Assembly: GCA_902588745.1 (NCBI GenBank)
Contig: CACIQI010000008.1
Coordinates: forward strand, 1 to 64,000
DNA length: 64,000 nucleotides
Source of the DNA: an uncultured Alphaproteobacteria bacterium
GTDB taxonomy: Bacteria; Pseudomonadota; Alphaproteobacteria; HIMB59; GCA-002718135
Direction of reading: 5' to 3'
In this document: in pieces, positions 1 to 8,575 of the stretch
How the letters are laid out: each line of letters opens with the position of its first letter
Position numbering within the stretch: the first letter of the stretch is position 1
Made by a program: the position numbers and the translations under genes
The notes under the pieces: model-generated
Database searches by the model: none
The model's input: the letters and a program-made list of their open reading frames with translations, nothing else
Told to the model about the DNA's origin: nothing

Positions 1-33
1 ATTATAAATTATTATTATATTCTAATCATAATT

Positions 34-822
34 ATGAAAAACAAATTATTTGATATTTGGAAAAAAAATAAAGCATCTATAAATGCGTGGCTTTCTATAC
101 CTAATTCTTTTACAGCAGAAGCCTTTGGTAAAATGGGTTGGGATTCAGTAACTATCGATATGCAGCATGGCCAAAATGATTATTCTACTGCTATTTCAAT
201 GGTTCAAGGATTAACAAATAGTGATACTGTTCCTATGACAAGAGTACCATGGAACGAGCCAGGTATTATTATGAAAATGTTGGATTTAGGTATTCAAGGA
301 ATTATTGCGCCAATGATTAATACAAAAGAAGATTGTGAAAAGTTTGTTTCATATTGTTATTATCCTCCAATAGGTCAAAGAAGTTTTGGTCCAATGAGGG
401 CTCAAGTAGTTTATGGTTCAGATTACTATCAACATGCAAATGATAATATTGTAAGTTTGGCAATGATCGAAACGAAACAAGCAGTTGAAAATTTAGATTC
501 CATTCTTTCAGTTCCAAATTTAACTGGCATTTATATTGGGCCTGCAGACATGAGTTCTTCTTATGGCTTACCGCCTAAATTTGATGTTCGTGAAGATCCA
601 GTATTTTCAAACATTAAAATGATTGCAAAAAAAGCAAAAGAAAAAGGAAAGATTGCAGGTATCCATAATGGATCAGTTAAGTATATGAAAGAAATGATGG
701 AATATGGTTTTCAATTCACCACCTTACTTTCTGATTTTAGAATGATGACATCACATGCTGAAAGTTTATTAAAAGAATTGAAAGATGTGGATACTAAATC
801 TGATAATACTAGCGCATATTAA
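34..822 (+). CDS. HpcH/HpaI-type aldolase
   Basis: Class II pyruvate aldolase of the HpcH/HpaI family, which cleaves 4-hydroxy-2-oxoacids or 2-keto-3-deoxy sugar acids to pyruvate plus an aldehyde in the cytoplasm. At 262 aa it has the usual length. Residues matching the family's catalytic set are visible: His45 (IDMQHGQ), Arg70 (MTRVPWNEP), the metal-binding Glu146 (MIETKQAVEN) and Asp172 (IGPADMSSSYG). The family is clear, the substrate is not. A role on 2-keto-3-deoxy-galactarate or glucarate would suit the UxaA-type dehydratase at the other end of the window, but that is inference. It sits alone upstream of the oppositely oriented ABC-F gene. Confidence 0.9.
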   Translation: MKNKLFDIWKKNKASINAWLSIPNSFTAEAFGKMGWDSVTIDMQHGQNDYSTAISMVQGLTNSDTVPMTRVPWNEPGIIMKMLDLGIQGIIAPMINTKEDCEKFVSYCYYPPIGQRSFGPMRAQVVYGSDYYQHANDNIVSLAMIETKQAVENLDSILSVPNLTGIYIGPADMSSSYGLPPKFDVREDPVFSNIKMIAKKAKEKGKIAGIHNGSVKYMKEMMEYGFQFTTLLSDFRMMTSHAESLLKELKDVDTKSDNTSAY

Positions 823-829
823 TTGTCGC

Positions 830-2644
830 TTAGTTACTAACTAGATCCTCTTCCATTTTAATTAATTCAAACCATCGATTTTCTTTTGTATTGAGATCAC
901 TATTAAGAACTTCCATTTTGGAAGTTATTTCTTGATAGCGTTCAAAATTTTCCAAATATAGGTTTGTATCCTTTAATTCATTTTTAATATCTTCTAATTC
1001 TTGTTGAATATTTTTTATTTGGTTTGGTAATTGCTCTAATTCATATTGAAACTTATATGATAGTTTGGCTTTAGAACTTTTTACTTTGTTGTTTTCTGAA
1101 TATGATTTTTTAGTTTCTTTATTTTTAGTAACTTGTTGATTTTCAGATTTCAAAAAATCACTGTATCCGCCAAAGAACAATGATACATTTCCATCCTCTT
1201 TAAAATGTAGAATTTTATTTACAGTTTGATCTAAAAAATCTCGATCATGCGATACTATTAATAACGTTCCATTATAATTGGATAACATTTCAGTTAATAG
1301 ATCTAATGTTTCTAAATCTAGGTCATTTGTTGGCTCATCTAAAATAAGTCCAGTCTTCGGATTAGCTAATACTTTTGCCAAAAGTAATCTATTTTGCTCT
1401 CCTCCTGATAATGTTTGTATAGTATGATTGACATTTTTAGGATCAAACTGAAAATCTTTAACATAACTACTAACATGCCTATCTCTTCCTTGAACTTTTA
1501 AATAATCGCCTCCAGAGGGAACTAAAATATCTTTAATAGATTTTCTACCATTAAGATCATTACGCATCTGGTCAAAATAAGAAAATTCTAAATTTTTTTT
1601 CAGCTTGATTTTACCTTTAGAAATTTTTATTTCATTAAGAATTGTACGTAGAAAAGTTGATTTACCACTTCCATTATTCCCTAACAGACCAATACGATCA
1701 TTTTTTGAAATTTTAATGGATAAATTTTTAAAAACAAATTCACTTTGATTTGGATATTTCACAAAAACTTCTTGAAGTTCAGCAATAAATTTAGATTGAT
1801 CGGTAGATTTTTTAGAAACTTGCGGTCTTAAAGATTTAATTGCACTTCTGTAAGATGCTTCATCCTTTTCTAATTGCGCTTTTAATTCTTTTGCTCTTTT
1901 TAATCTTTTTTCATTTCGCTTAACTCGGGCTTTTACACCTTTATTTGCCCACTCAAGTTCAATATTAACAAATTGCTTTCTATTTCTTAATTCTCTATAT
2001 TCTTGATCGAGTAACTCCTCTGACCATTTATCAAAATCCTTAAATCCTCTTGGGCTTACCCGTAATTTTCCTCTATCTATCCAAAAAACTTTATTAGTAA
2101 AATTACTGAGAAAAGTTCTATCATGACTGACACATATAATTGTCTTATTTAAATTGCGTAAATAACTTTCTAGCCATTCGATGCATTGCAAATCTAAATG
2201 GTTGGTAGGCTCATCTAATAACAAAACATCGGAGTCTTTTAATAAAGATCGAATTAAATAAACTTTTCTTTTTTGACCTCCTGAAAGATCTTCAACATTA
2301 GAAAATTTGTCTAAATTGAGTTTATTACAAAATATATCAACAAAATGTTTATTTTGTTCATTAAGTAAGTCTGAAAAATTCTCTTCAATGGTTTTATTAT
2401 CTAGTTTTTCAAATTTTTGATTAAAATATCCAACTTTAAGATCAGGGTAATTCCATAATTCTCCTGCATCTAAATCTTGATCACCATAAATAGTTTTCAT
2501 TAAGGTAGTTTTTCCAACACCATTCTTACCAACTAGTGCGATCATATCGCCCTTGTGTAAATTTAGATTTAAATCTTGAAAAATTACCTTTTTTCCAAAT
2601 TTAATTTCTACTTCTCTAAGAGAAAATAATAAATCACTTACCAC
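830..2644 (-). CDS. uup: ABC-F family ATPase, Uup-like
   Basis: Soluble duplicated ABC ATPase without membrane segments. The first cassette has Walker A GKNGVGKTT (residues 39-47), signature LSGGQKRK and Walker B LLLDEPTNHLDL. The second has GNNGSGKST, LSGGEQNRLLLAK and LILDEPTNDLDLE. A basic linker rich in Arg and Lys joins them, and the last 90 residues form a predicted coiled coil, the C-terminal extension that marks Uup among ABC-F proteins. Known members act on ribosomes or DNA branch structures (Uup affects precise transposon excision in E. coli). The 604-aa length fits. The assignment to Uup rather than EttA or YheS rests on the C-terminal coiled coil. Confidence 0.88.
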   Translation of the reverse strand: MVSDLLFSLREVEIKFGKKVIFQDLNLNLHKGDMIALVGKNGVGKTTLMKTIYGDQDLDAGELWNYPDLKVGYFNQKFEKLDNKTIEENFSDLLNEQNKHFVDIFCNKLNLDKFSNVEDLSGGQKRKVYLIRSLLKDSDVLLLDEPTNHLDLQCIEWLESYLRNLNKTIICVSHDRTFLSNFTNKVFWIDRGKLRVSPRGFKDFDKWSEELLDQEYRELRNRKQFVNIELEWANKGVKARVKRNEKRLKRAKELKAQLEKDEASYRSAIKSLRPQVSKKSTDQSKFIAELQEVFVKYPNQSEFVFKNLSIKISKNDRIGLLGNNGSGKSTFLRTILNEIKISKGKIKLKKNLEFSYFDQMRNDLNGRKSIKDILVPSGGDYLKVQGRDRHVSSYVKDFQFDPKNVNHTIQTLSGGEQNRLLLAKVLANPKTGLILDEPTNDLDLETLDLLTEMLSNYNGTLLIVSHDRDFLDQTVNKILHFKEDGNVSLFFGGYSDFLKSENQQVTKNKETKKSYSENNKVKSSKAKLSYKFQYELEQLPNQIKNIQQELEDIKNELKDTNLYLENFERYQEITSKMEVLNSDLNTKENRWFELIKMEEDLVSN

Positions 2645-2655
2645 GAATTAAAGTC

Positions 2656-2772
2656 TTATATAATTTTGTAATAGACAACAATAAAATCAAGAATCATGAA
2701 TATAACAAACAGTATTGCCACTCTAGTTAAAGACCATTGACCTTTAGGAAAAATAAAATTTAAAAATTTCAT
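2656..2772 (-). CDS. Small single-pass membrane protein (38 aa)
   Basis: A short reading frame lies between the ABC-F gene and the DsbA-like gene on the same strand. It encodes MKFLNFIFPKGQWSLTRVAI, then a hydrophobic stretch of about 18 residues, and ends YYKII. It starts 7 bases after the stop of the upstream gene and ends 12 bases before the start of the ABC-F gene, so it fills the gap almost exactly. One transmembrane helix with a short basic N-terminal part is predicted. No known family is recognised. The placement and membrane-like composition argue for a real gene, but a frame this short could be chance. Confidence 0.5.
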   Translation of the reverse strand: MKFLNFIFPKGQWSLTRVAILFVIFMILDFIVVYYKII

Positions 2773-2778
2773 AATATT

Positions 2779-3384
2779 TTACTCACCTTGTAACTTAATC
2801 CATTTAATACAATCTTCAAGTCTATCATCGCCCCAGAATACTTCTTTGCCATCGTATATAAATGTTGGACTTCCAAAAACTCCTTTTTTATAAGCATATT
2901 CAGTATTGCTTAAGTATTTATCTTTTATTTCCTGGTCGTTTGCTTTTTTTAAGGTCTCATCAGGATCTAAATTAAGCTCCTGAAAAATTTCATTTAAATT
3001 TGGCTGAGTAGCTGGTTCTTTGCCTTGCTGAAACCATCTTTGATATGTTTTATAAACGTAATCAACGCCCCAACCCTCATTCATTCCAAGAATTGCAATT
3101 TGATTTGCTAAATCAAATTCTTTTAATGGATAGGGAGCAGGAACCTTAGCTTCAAACCCGTAAAATTTTGCTCTTCTTTCTATATCTCTCCACATGTAAT
3201 CTGATTTTATTTTTTTAGCTGGCGGCGTAAATGGAATATTATCCATGTCCATCATAATTTTTCGAACACTGAAAGGGTGCCAATTGAATTTGATATTTTC
3301 TTTTTTTGCTACATCATGCAATCTATTAACTGTTAAATAAGTATATGTACTACCAATAGAAAACCAAAAATTTATTTCTTTCAT
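2779..3384 (-). CDS. DsbA-family / 2-hydroxychromene-2-carboxylate isomerase-like protein
   Basis: Thioredoxin-fold protein of the HCCA isomerase / kappa-class GST group. The N-terminus FWFSIGSTYTYL matches the family's F-D-F-x-S-P/x-Y-S-Y-L pattern, with Ser12 at the position used by the glutathione-dependent isomerases instead of a CXXC pair. The C-terminal GVFGSPTFIYDG is the cis-proline region, followed by WGDDRLE. There is no signal peptide, so it should be cytoplasmic. Family members isomerise aromatic degradation intermediates or act as glutathione-dependent reductases. The adjacent upstream GST supports a glutathione-linked role. The specific substrate is unknown. Confidence 0.85.
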   Translation of the reverse strand: MKEINFWFSIGSTYTYLTVNRLHDVAKKENIKFNWHPFSVRKIMMDMDNIPFTPPAKKIKSDYMWRDIERRAKFYGFEAKVPAPYPLKEFDLANQIAILGMNEGWGVDYVYKTYQRWFQQGKEPATQPNLNEIFQELNLDPDETLKKANDQEIKDKYLSNTEYAYKKGVFGSPTFIYDGKEVFWGDDRLEDCIKWIKLQGE

Positions 3385-3410
3385 AAAGAATCCTTTTAAA
3401 CTATTTTTTT

Positions 3411-4268
3411 TTATTCGATAATTATTTCTTCAGGTGTTGTATCATTATCAATTACTGGATCCCAGGTAATACCACTCATACCTGATCCAAACTTTGCGCC
3501 TTTATTGGTAAAAGGTAGTTTATATAATTCTGAATTTAAATATTTTTGCAATTTAGGAAGCTGTATAAAATTATTAAAGAAGTCAGATACAAGTGGAAAT
3601 CCAGCTAATTCAAAAATATTTTCATCTTTTGCATCTTTAACAAAATTATAATGCAATAAAAATTTTTTATATAAATCTAACGTATCGAAAAGATTGAAAT
3701 CAGGAGCAGAAATATTGTTACCTACAAGAAATGTTTTTACAAGATTATTATCTTTTGCATTTAACCAATGTTCAAATTTTTGTAATTTTCCTGAGTTAGA
3801 ATTTTCAAACGCAGAAGTAAAAACTTCTTTTGCGGCTTGCAATTCCTCTTCTTCTGATTGAAAATGAGTATAGGCAAACTTTGTTACAATATTTCGCAAA
3901 TCTACACTTTCTTGAAGTAGTTGTTCACATTCTAATTCTTCGTGCATATTTTCTCCAAACATTCCTAGTTCTTTTCCTAAAAAAGTAAGACATGTATTAG
4001 AATGTGAAATAACAAATTCTTTATTATCTTTTATAAATTGCAAGTAAGGTAAATTAATTAAACTATTTTTATTTTTTAAATGTATTTTATCATTATCATG
4101 CCAAGAACTACCTTCATAAATTATTTCACCATTTTCTTCTTTGGGAAGTACCTTATAAATTTTAGCAACCAATGGTATCCCCGCGTATATAACCATTTGC
4201 CTAGAAGCAGACCCTAAGCCTTTTGTACTCCAATAACCTAGTGTAAATTTCTTAATTTTTGATGACAT
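3411..4268 (-). CDS. Glutathione S-transferase-like protein
   Basis: The N-terminal LGYWSTKGLGSASRQMVIYAG closely follows the mu/sigma-class GST opening (LGYW-x-RG-L-x-x-x-x-R-x-x-L-x-Y), with Tyr12 at the glutathione-activating position. The protein (285 aa) is longer than canonical GSTs (about 220 aa), with extra residues around 40-70 and an acidic tail. The helical C-terminal domain includes the VGNNISAPDFNLFDTL segment equivalent to the GST N-capping motif. It is transcribed towards the DsbA-like gene, 26 bases away, so the two probably form a glutathione-related pair. A regulatory region is shared with the divergent gene starting at 4406. Confidence 0.8.
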   Translation of the reverse strand: MSSKIKKFTLGYWSTKGLGSASRQMVIYAGIPLVAKIYKVLPKEENGEIIYEGSSWHDNDKIHLKNKNSLINLPYLQFIKDNKEFVISHSNTCLTFLGKELGMFGENMHEELECEQLLQESVDLRNIVTKFAYTHFQSEEEELQAAKEVFTSAFENSNSGKLQKFEHWLNAKDNNLVKTFLVGNNISAPDFNLFDTLDLYKKFLLHYNFVKDAKDENIFELAGFPLVSDFFNNFIQLPKLQKYLNSELYKLPFTNKGAKFGSGMSGITWDPVIDNDTTPEEIIIE

Positions 4269-4405
4269 ATTTAAAAATCATTTTTACAATTAATATTCAT
4301 TCTAAACACTAATCTAGTAATTCACAAACAGTTAAATTTTAACATTTTAATTATTTTGTAATATTTTTAGAATAAAATTTATAAGAAGTATGAAAGGAGG
4401 AAATT

Positions 4406-5038
4406 ATGTTACTTCAATGGAAAATTAGAACTAATCATACAAACGCCCTAGATATTTTTGATAAAGTTTCTGGTATGCACAAAGAAAATGGTGCTGAATT
4501 TACAACACTAGGTGTTTTAACTGGTGCTGATAACGGATCGTTTGCAATAAGTGTAAATTTTAAAAATTATGAATCTTATGGATTAATGGATGATGCCTGG
4601 AATAATTCAAATGGAAAATGGGATCAATTAATTGAACCTAATTTAGGATCAAATACTCAACTTATTGAAACTATGTACATGAGAAAAATTGTTGGAAATA
4701 TTGATGGTCCAAATGATAAGTTATCAGTTTGGTCTATTTGGCTTTTTGAATGTGATGATCAACAAGCAGTTATTGATAGTTTTGAAATTGATTGGAAACA
4801 TTATAACAGTAATGGATGCACTGGCTTAAATATAATGTCTACCTCAGGAGCTGATTATCCAAGACCAAACCAGTACGTATTTGCAGCAAGATTTGATTCC
4901 ATGACTCAACTTGGTAAGCACTTTGATAAAACAATGGAAAATAGTAATTATTGGAATGAAATAAAAGATTATCATTCAAAAATAAGAATTATTAAAAATT
5001 ATAATCTAAGAATGCTTAAGAGACAAATAAACATTTAA
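4406..5038 (+). CDS. Hypothetical protein, first of a tandem paralogue pair
   Basis: No known family is recognised. A strong Shine-Dalgarno (AAAGGAGG) sits 5 bases before the ATG. The 210-aa protein has no signal peptide or membrane segment. It appears to be an internal duplication: GVLTGADNGSFAISVNFKNY in the first half corresponds to TSGADYPRPNQYVFAARFDS in the second, each followed by a helix beginning ESYGLMDD or TQLGKHFD. The pattern (strand, Gly-Ala-Asp turn, strand, helix) is compatible with a double ferredoxin-like or dimeric alpha/beta-barrel fold. It is followed after 10 bases by a paralogue with the same layout, so the two probably form a heteromer or share a pathway. Confidence 0.85.
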   Translation: MLLQWKIRTNHTNALDIFDKVSGMHKENGAEFTTLGVLTGADNGSFAISVNFKNYESYGLMDDAWNNSNGKWDQLIEPNLGSNTQLIETMYMRKIVGNIDGPNDKLSVWSIWLFECDDQQAVIDSFEIDWKHYNSNGCTGLNIMSTSGADYPRPNQYVFAARFDSMTQLGKHFDKTMENSNYWNEIKDYHSKIRIIKNYNLRMLKRQINI

Positions 5039-5048
5039 AGGAGATAAA

Positions 5049-5669
5049 ATGGTAATTGGACAATGGACTTACAAGTTAGCTGGTAATATTCAAAAAGCAA
5101 TTGATGGCTACAAAATAATTGAAAAACATTTTAGCAACCATGGAGCAATTGGATCAGCATTAGTCTCAAGTCATGGGACAGATACAGGAACATTTAGTAC
5201 AATGATTGGTTATGAAAACTATGAACAGTTTGGATTAATTGATGACAAAATAAGTCAAGATGAAAACTTTAACAATGAAATGAATCCTTATTTTGAGATA
5301 ACCTCATGGGAAAAAATGAATTTTGCTGAACCGATGATGCATAAAATGGAACCAGACCCTGGGGTAAAGAATTGTTTTGCAGCTTGGACATTTCATCATA
5401 AAAATATTGATATGATAATGAAAAAATCAGAGATTTTTTTTAAGTTATGGATGGATGCTGGAGCTAATGGTTGCAGTGTTGGAAGATACAATGGCCATGA
5501 TAGTGGATACTATTCTTTTGCGTCACGTTTCCAAAGCATGACAGATTATGGAAAAGCTCAGGATAAACTTAATTCTGAAAATGTTTGGGCAGATCATACA
5601 GATTTTACTGATGATGTAACTTGGAAAAGCTTTAACTTAGTTAGAGTTATAGAAACTAATTGGGATTAA
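5049..5669 (+). CDS. Hypothetical protein, second of a tandem paralogue pair
   Basis: Paralogue of the preceding gene (206 aa). SSHGTDTGTFSTMIGYENYEQFGLIDDK aligns with the equivalent segment of its neighbour, and the second half again carries NGHDSGYYSFASRFQSM followed by a TDYGKAQDKL helix. The start is preceded by AAAGGAGAT. There is no signal peptide. The stop is followed by a rho-independent terminator at 5721-5745, so the pair forms a two-gene operon with its own promoter region upstream of 4406. Function is unknown; a small alpha/beta-barrel binding or monooxygenase-like fold is a guess from the strand-helix rhythm only. Confidence 0.85.
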   Translation: MVIGQWTYKLAGNIQKAIDGYKIIEKHFSNHGAIGSALVSSHGTDTGTFSTMIGYENYEQFGLIDDKISQDENFNNEMNPYFEITSWEKMNFAEPMMHKMEPDPGVKNCFAAWTFHHKNIDMIMKKSEIFFKLWMDAGANGCSVGRYNGHDSGYYSFASRFQSMTDYGKAQDKLNSENVWADHTDFTDDVTWKSFNLVRVIETNWD

Positions 5670-5720
5670 TTGTTTTAGATTTTAATAAAAACTTTTAGAG
5701 ACCATTTCATAAATAAAGAT

Positions 5721-5745
5721 GCGGACGTTTACGTCCGCTTTTTTT
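5721..5745 (+). terminator. Rho-independent terminator
   Basis: GCGGACG (5721-5727), loop TTTA, CGTCCGC (5732-5738), followed by a T run to 5745. A perfect 7-bp GC-rich stem in very AT-rich surroundings. It ends the two-gene hypothetical operon. The roughly 210 bases from here to the binding-protein start at 5955 hold no convincing gene and should contain its promoter. Confidence 0.9.
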
Positions 5746-5954
5746 AAATAAATAAAATGATTTTTTTAAAAATTGATTGCTGTGGATAATACTAGAAATA
5801 GAATCAATTAATTTTTGTTAGAAACTTAGATCCTTTTTTAAATTTTCCTTAAAAATAGATAGCCAAAACTAATAAGTTATTAATATTTAATAATAATTTT
5901 TAGAAACTTTTATGACATATTACTTAAATATTTATTTAAAAAATGGGGGTAAAA

Positions 5955-7283
5955 ATGAAAATTATATCAATTTTTATTAGCTTCTTGTTTTTATCATTTT
6001 CGTTAAACGCTGACACTATCAAGTATTGGACTACTGAAGAGCAGCCTGCAAGAATGATGAAGCAAGTTCAAATGGCAGTAGACTTTAATAAGGCGTCTGG
6101 TCATAATGTTACTGTTATACCAATTTCAGAAAGTGAAATGGGTAAAAGAGCTGTTGCTGGTTTTGCTGCAGATGATTTGCCGGATGTAATCTATACTACT
6201 TTACAGTATATTTTACCTTGGGCTGAAGAAGGCATAATTGATGTAGATGCTACAAACGAAGTAGTTAATATGTTAGGTGCTTCTACTTTTGGTGAAAAAG
6301 CCTTAGGCATGGCAAGTTACGATAGTAAATTTGCTGGTGTGCCAGTTGATGGTTGGACTCAAATGGTAGTATACAGAAAAGATCTTTTTGAAGAAAAAGG
6401 TTTAGCTGCACCAAATACTTTTGATAACATTCTAAAAGCAATTGATGCACTACACAATCCACCAAATATGTATGGATTTGTGGCAGCAACAAAAACTGAT
6501 GAAAACTTTATGAGTCAGGTATTAGAACACGTGCTTTTAGCAAATGGATGTTCACCTGTTGACTCTGCAGGAATTGCTGAAATGGGTAGTGCTTGTGTTG
6601 AAGCAATTGATTTTTATGAAGAATTAGCGAAGGCAAGTCCTCCAGGTGATTTATTCTGGCAACAATCTCGTGAATTATATTTTGCTGGTAAAGCGGCTAT
6701 GATTATTTGGTCACCTTTTATTATGGATGAATTAGCTGGTCTTAGAGACTCAGCTCCTCCAACAATAAATGATGATCCAACTTCACCAGAATTAGCAAGT
6801 AAAACTGGTTTCATTACTAACTTTGCTGGTCCAAGTAACCCAAGCGGTGCTGCATGGGCAGACGTTAGATTTATGATAATTACAGATTCTGCTAACACTG
6901 AAGTTGCGCAGGAATGGATTAAATATGCTGTTGGCGATGGTTATGTTCAAACTTTAAGTATCGCTCCTGAAGGTAAATTTCCAGTTCGTAGAGGAGATGC
7001 TTCAGACTCAGATAAATTTGTCCAAGCTTGGAGTAGCTTACCTGTAGGTGTAGATCGAAAAGCACCACTTAAAGATTTATATGATGCATCAGTCATTAAT
7101 GACATTGTTGCAGGACTAGATGTTGCTGAAAGATGGGGTGTCAAAGAAGGCCAGCTATCTGCAGCTTCAAAAGTAATTAATAGTCAAATTATAAATCGTG
7201 AGGTTAGAGAAGTTATAGATGGCAACAAATCTGCTAGTGATGCAGTAGCTGCTATCAATAGCCAAATTAGCGATATAGACTAA
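5955..7283 (+). CDS. CUT1 ABC transporter sugar-binding protein
   Basis: Family 1 extracellular solute-binding protein, periplasmic. The start is placed at 5955 because GGGGGT precedes this ATG and it gives a clean signal peptide (MKIISIFISFLFLSFSLNA, cleavage before DTIKYW). An ATG 12 bases upstream is in frame but less likely. The mature protein carries the usual lobes with DDLPDVIYTTLQYILPWAEEG and FAGVPVDGWTQMVVYRKDLF, typical of oligosaccharide binders. Two permeases follow after a stem-loop (7303-7328), but no ATPase. Which sugar it binds cannot be told from sequence. Confidence 0.92.
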   Translation: MKIISIFISFLFLSFSLNADTIKYWTTEEQPARMMKQVQMAVDFNKASGHNVTVIPISESEMGKRAVAGFAADDLPDVIYTTLQYILPWAEEGIIDVDATNEVVNMLGASTFGEKALGMASYDSKFAGVPVDGWTQMVVYRKDLFEEKGLAAPNTFDNILKAIDALHNPPNMYGFVAATKTDENFMSQVLEHVLLANGCSPVDSAGIAEMGSACVEAIDFYEELAKASPPGDLFWQQSRELYFAGKAAMIIWSPFIMDELAGLRDSAPPTINDDPTSPELASKTGFITNFAGPSNPSGAAWADVRFMIITDSANTEVAQEWIKYAVGDGYVQTLSIAPEGKFPVRRGDASDSDKFVQAWSSLPVGVDRKAPLKDLYDASVINDIVAGLDVAERWGVKEGQLSAASKVINSQIINREVREVIDGNKSASDAVAAINSQISDID

Positions 7284-7302
7284 AATTTTTTTTTATCGTA
7301 TT

Positions 7303-7328
7303 AAAGGCGACATATATTGTCGCCTTTT
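7303..7328 (+). terminator. Stem-loop between binding protein and permease genes
   Basis: Perfect 10-bp stem AAAGGCGACA (7303-7312) / TGTCGCCTTT (7318-7327) with loop TATAT and a short T run. It ends only 6 bases before the ATG of the next gene. It is probably a partial terminator or mRNA-stabilising hairpin that keeps binding-protein transcript in excess over permease transcript. Confidence 0.8.
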
Positions 7329-7333
7329 CATTA

Positions 7334-8575
7334 ATGTTTAACTTAAATAAAGAAGCAAAATTAGCATACACAATGCTAATTCCTACAATTAGTATCGTTT
7401 TTTTAATTATATTATTTCCTATTTTTGGAAATTTTTGGTTAAGCTTTAAAGAAGTTAAACTTGGAGATTTAAGAGCACCACAACCTATCATAAAAGAAAA
7501 ACTTAAGACTAAGGATATAGAACCTGGAGATGATATTTTAATTGAATATAGATTCAAAAATAGTTCACAAAAAAAACCAATATTTAATATAAAAATTACC
7601 GATAAAATTTCAGAATTTATTTCACCTGTAGAAATTACTGAAGGATGTTCAGTAAATAATAATTTATTGAGTTGTTATTTTGAAGAATGGAAACCAAAAT
7701 ATAATGAAAAAATAATTTTTAAATTTAAAGCGAATGATAATTTTGAAATAGATAATTTCAATCCAAAAGAAAGCAAACCAAGAGGTGTTGCTGATGCAGA
7801 TAATATTTTAACAAACTTAAAATTTTCTCTTAAAAATTTTCAAAAAATATTACAAAAAAATGAAACAATAGAGAATATAAAGGTAACTTTTTTATATTCT
7901 TTTTTTGCTACTATTGGAGCATTATTATTAGGTATAAGTGCAGCTTTATTACTTGAAAAAAATTTTTTAGGAAAAGGATTTTTTAGAGGTTTATTTTTAT
8001 TTCCATTTGTTTCTCCTGTAATAGCAGTAGCATTTACCTGGGTTTACATTTTAGATCCTTTTAAGGGCTTTCTTAATAATTATTTATTAAACAACGAATT
8101 TATAAGTGAGCCAATTTTTTTCTTAGGACTAAAAAAAGTTGATTTTCTTGGGTTTGAGTTTCCATTTACTCTATTTATAGTTATTCTTTTTGAAAGCTGG
8201 AGATATTTTCCATTGGCTTTTTTATTTATTCTAGCAAGATTACAAGCTATTCCAAAAGATCTTTATGAGGCGTCAGACATAGATGGTGCAACAAAAATAC
8301 AACAGTTTTTTTACATTACATTACCACAATTACTTGGAGTTATTTCTCTGCTTTTCATTTTACGTTTCATTTGGAACTTTAATAAGTTTGAGGATATATT
8401 TTTATTAACAGGTGGTAATGCTGGAACTAGAACATTAACGGTTCAGGTGTACGATGAAGCTTTTGCACTTTCAAATATGGGCACTGCATCTTCAGTAGCT
8501 GTACTTATATTTATTCTTCTGGCAGTTTTTGTTTTCATTCATCAAAAAATAGCACCTAAGGATATAGAAGAATGA
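7334..8575 (+). CDS. CUT1 ABC transporter permease (MalF-like) with periplasmic insert
   Basis: Inner-membrane permease of the MalF/UgpA type. The binding-protein-dependent transport signature is present (EASDIDGATKIQQFFYITLP) and about six transmembrane helices can be traced. At 413 aa it exceeds the typical 290-310 aa because about 90-100 residues (roughly 45-136) lie between helix 1 and the rest. That insert is hydrophilic, beta-rich, and contains Cys105 and Cys114 spaced as in DUF11-type beta-sandwich repeats (EGCSVNN...LSCYFEEW), so it should form a small periplasmic domain. No Shine-Dalgarno is visible. The gene overlaps the next permease by 4 bases. Confidence 0.9.
   Translation: MFNLNKEAKLAYTMLIPTISIVFLIILFPIFGNFWLSFKEVKLGDLRAPQPIIKEKLKTKDIEPGDDILIEYRFKNSSQKKPIFNIKITDKISEFISPVEITEGCSVNNNLLSCYFEEWKPKYNEKIIFKFKANDNFEIDNFNPKESKPRGVADADNILTNLKFSLKNFQKILQKNETIENIKVTFLYSFFATIGALLLGISAALLLEKNFLGKGFFRGLFLFPFVSPVIAVAFTWVYILDPFKGFLNNYLLNNEFISEPIFFLGLKKVDFLGFEFPFTLFIVILFESWRYFPLAFLFILARLQAIPKDLYEASDIDGATKIQQFFYITLPQLLGVISLLFILRFIWNFNKFEDIFLLTGGNAGTRTLTVQVYDEAFALSNMGTASSVAVLIFILLAVFVFIHQKIAPKDIEE

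Noticed and set aside
6614-7144. Antisense open frames inside the binding-protein gene
   Set aside because: They lie opposite a clear coding sequence, with compositions reflecting its codons, and show no family signature.
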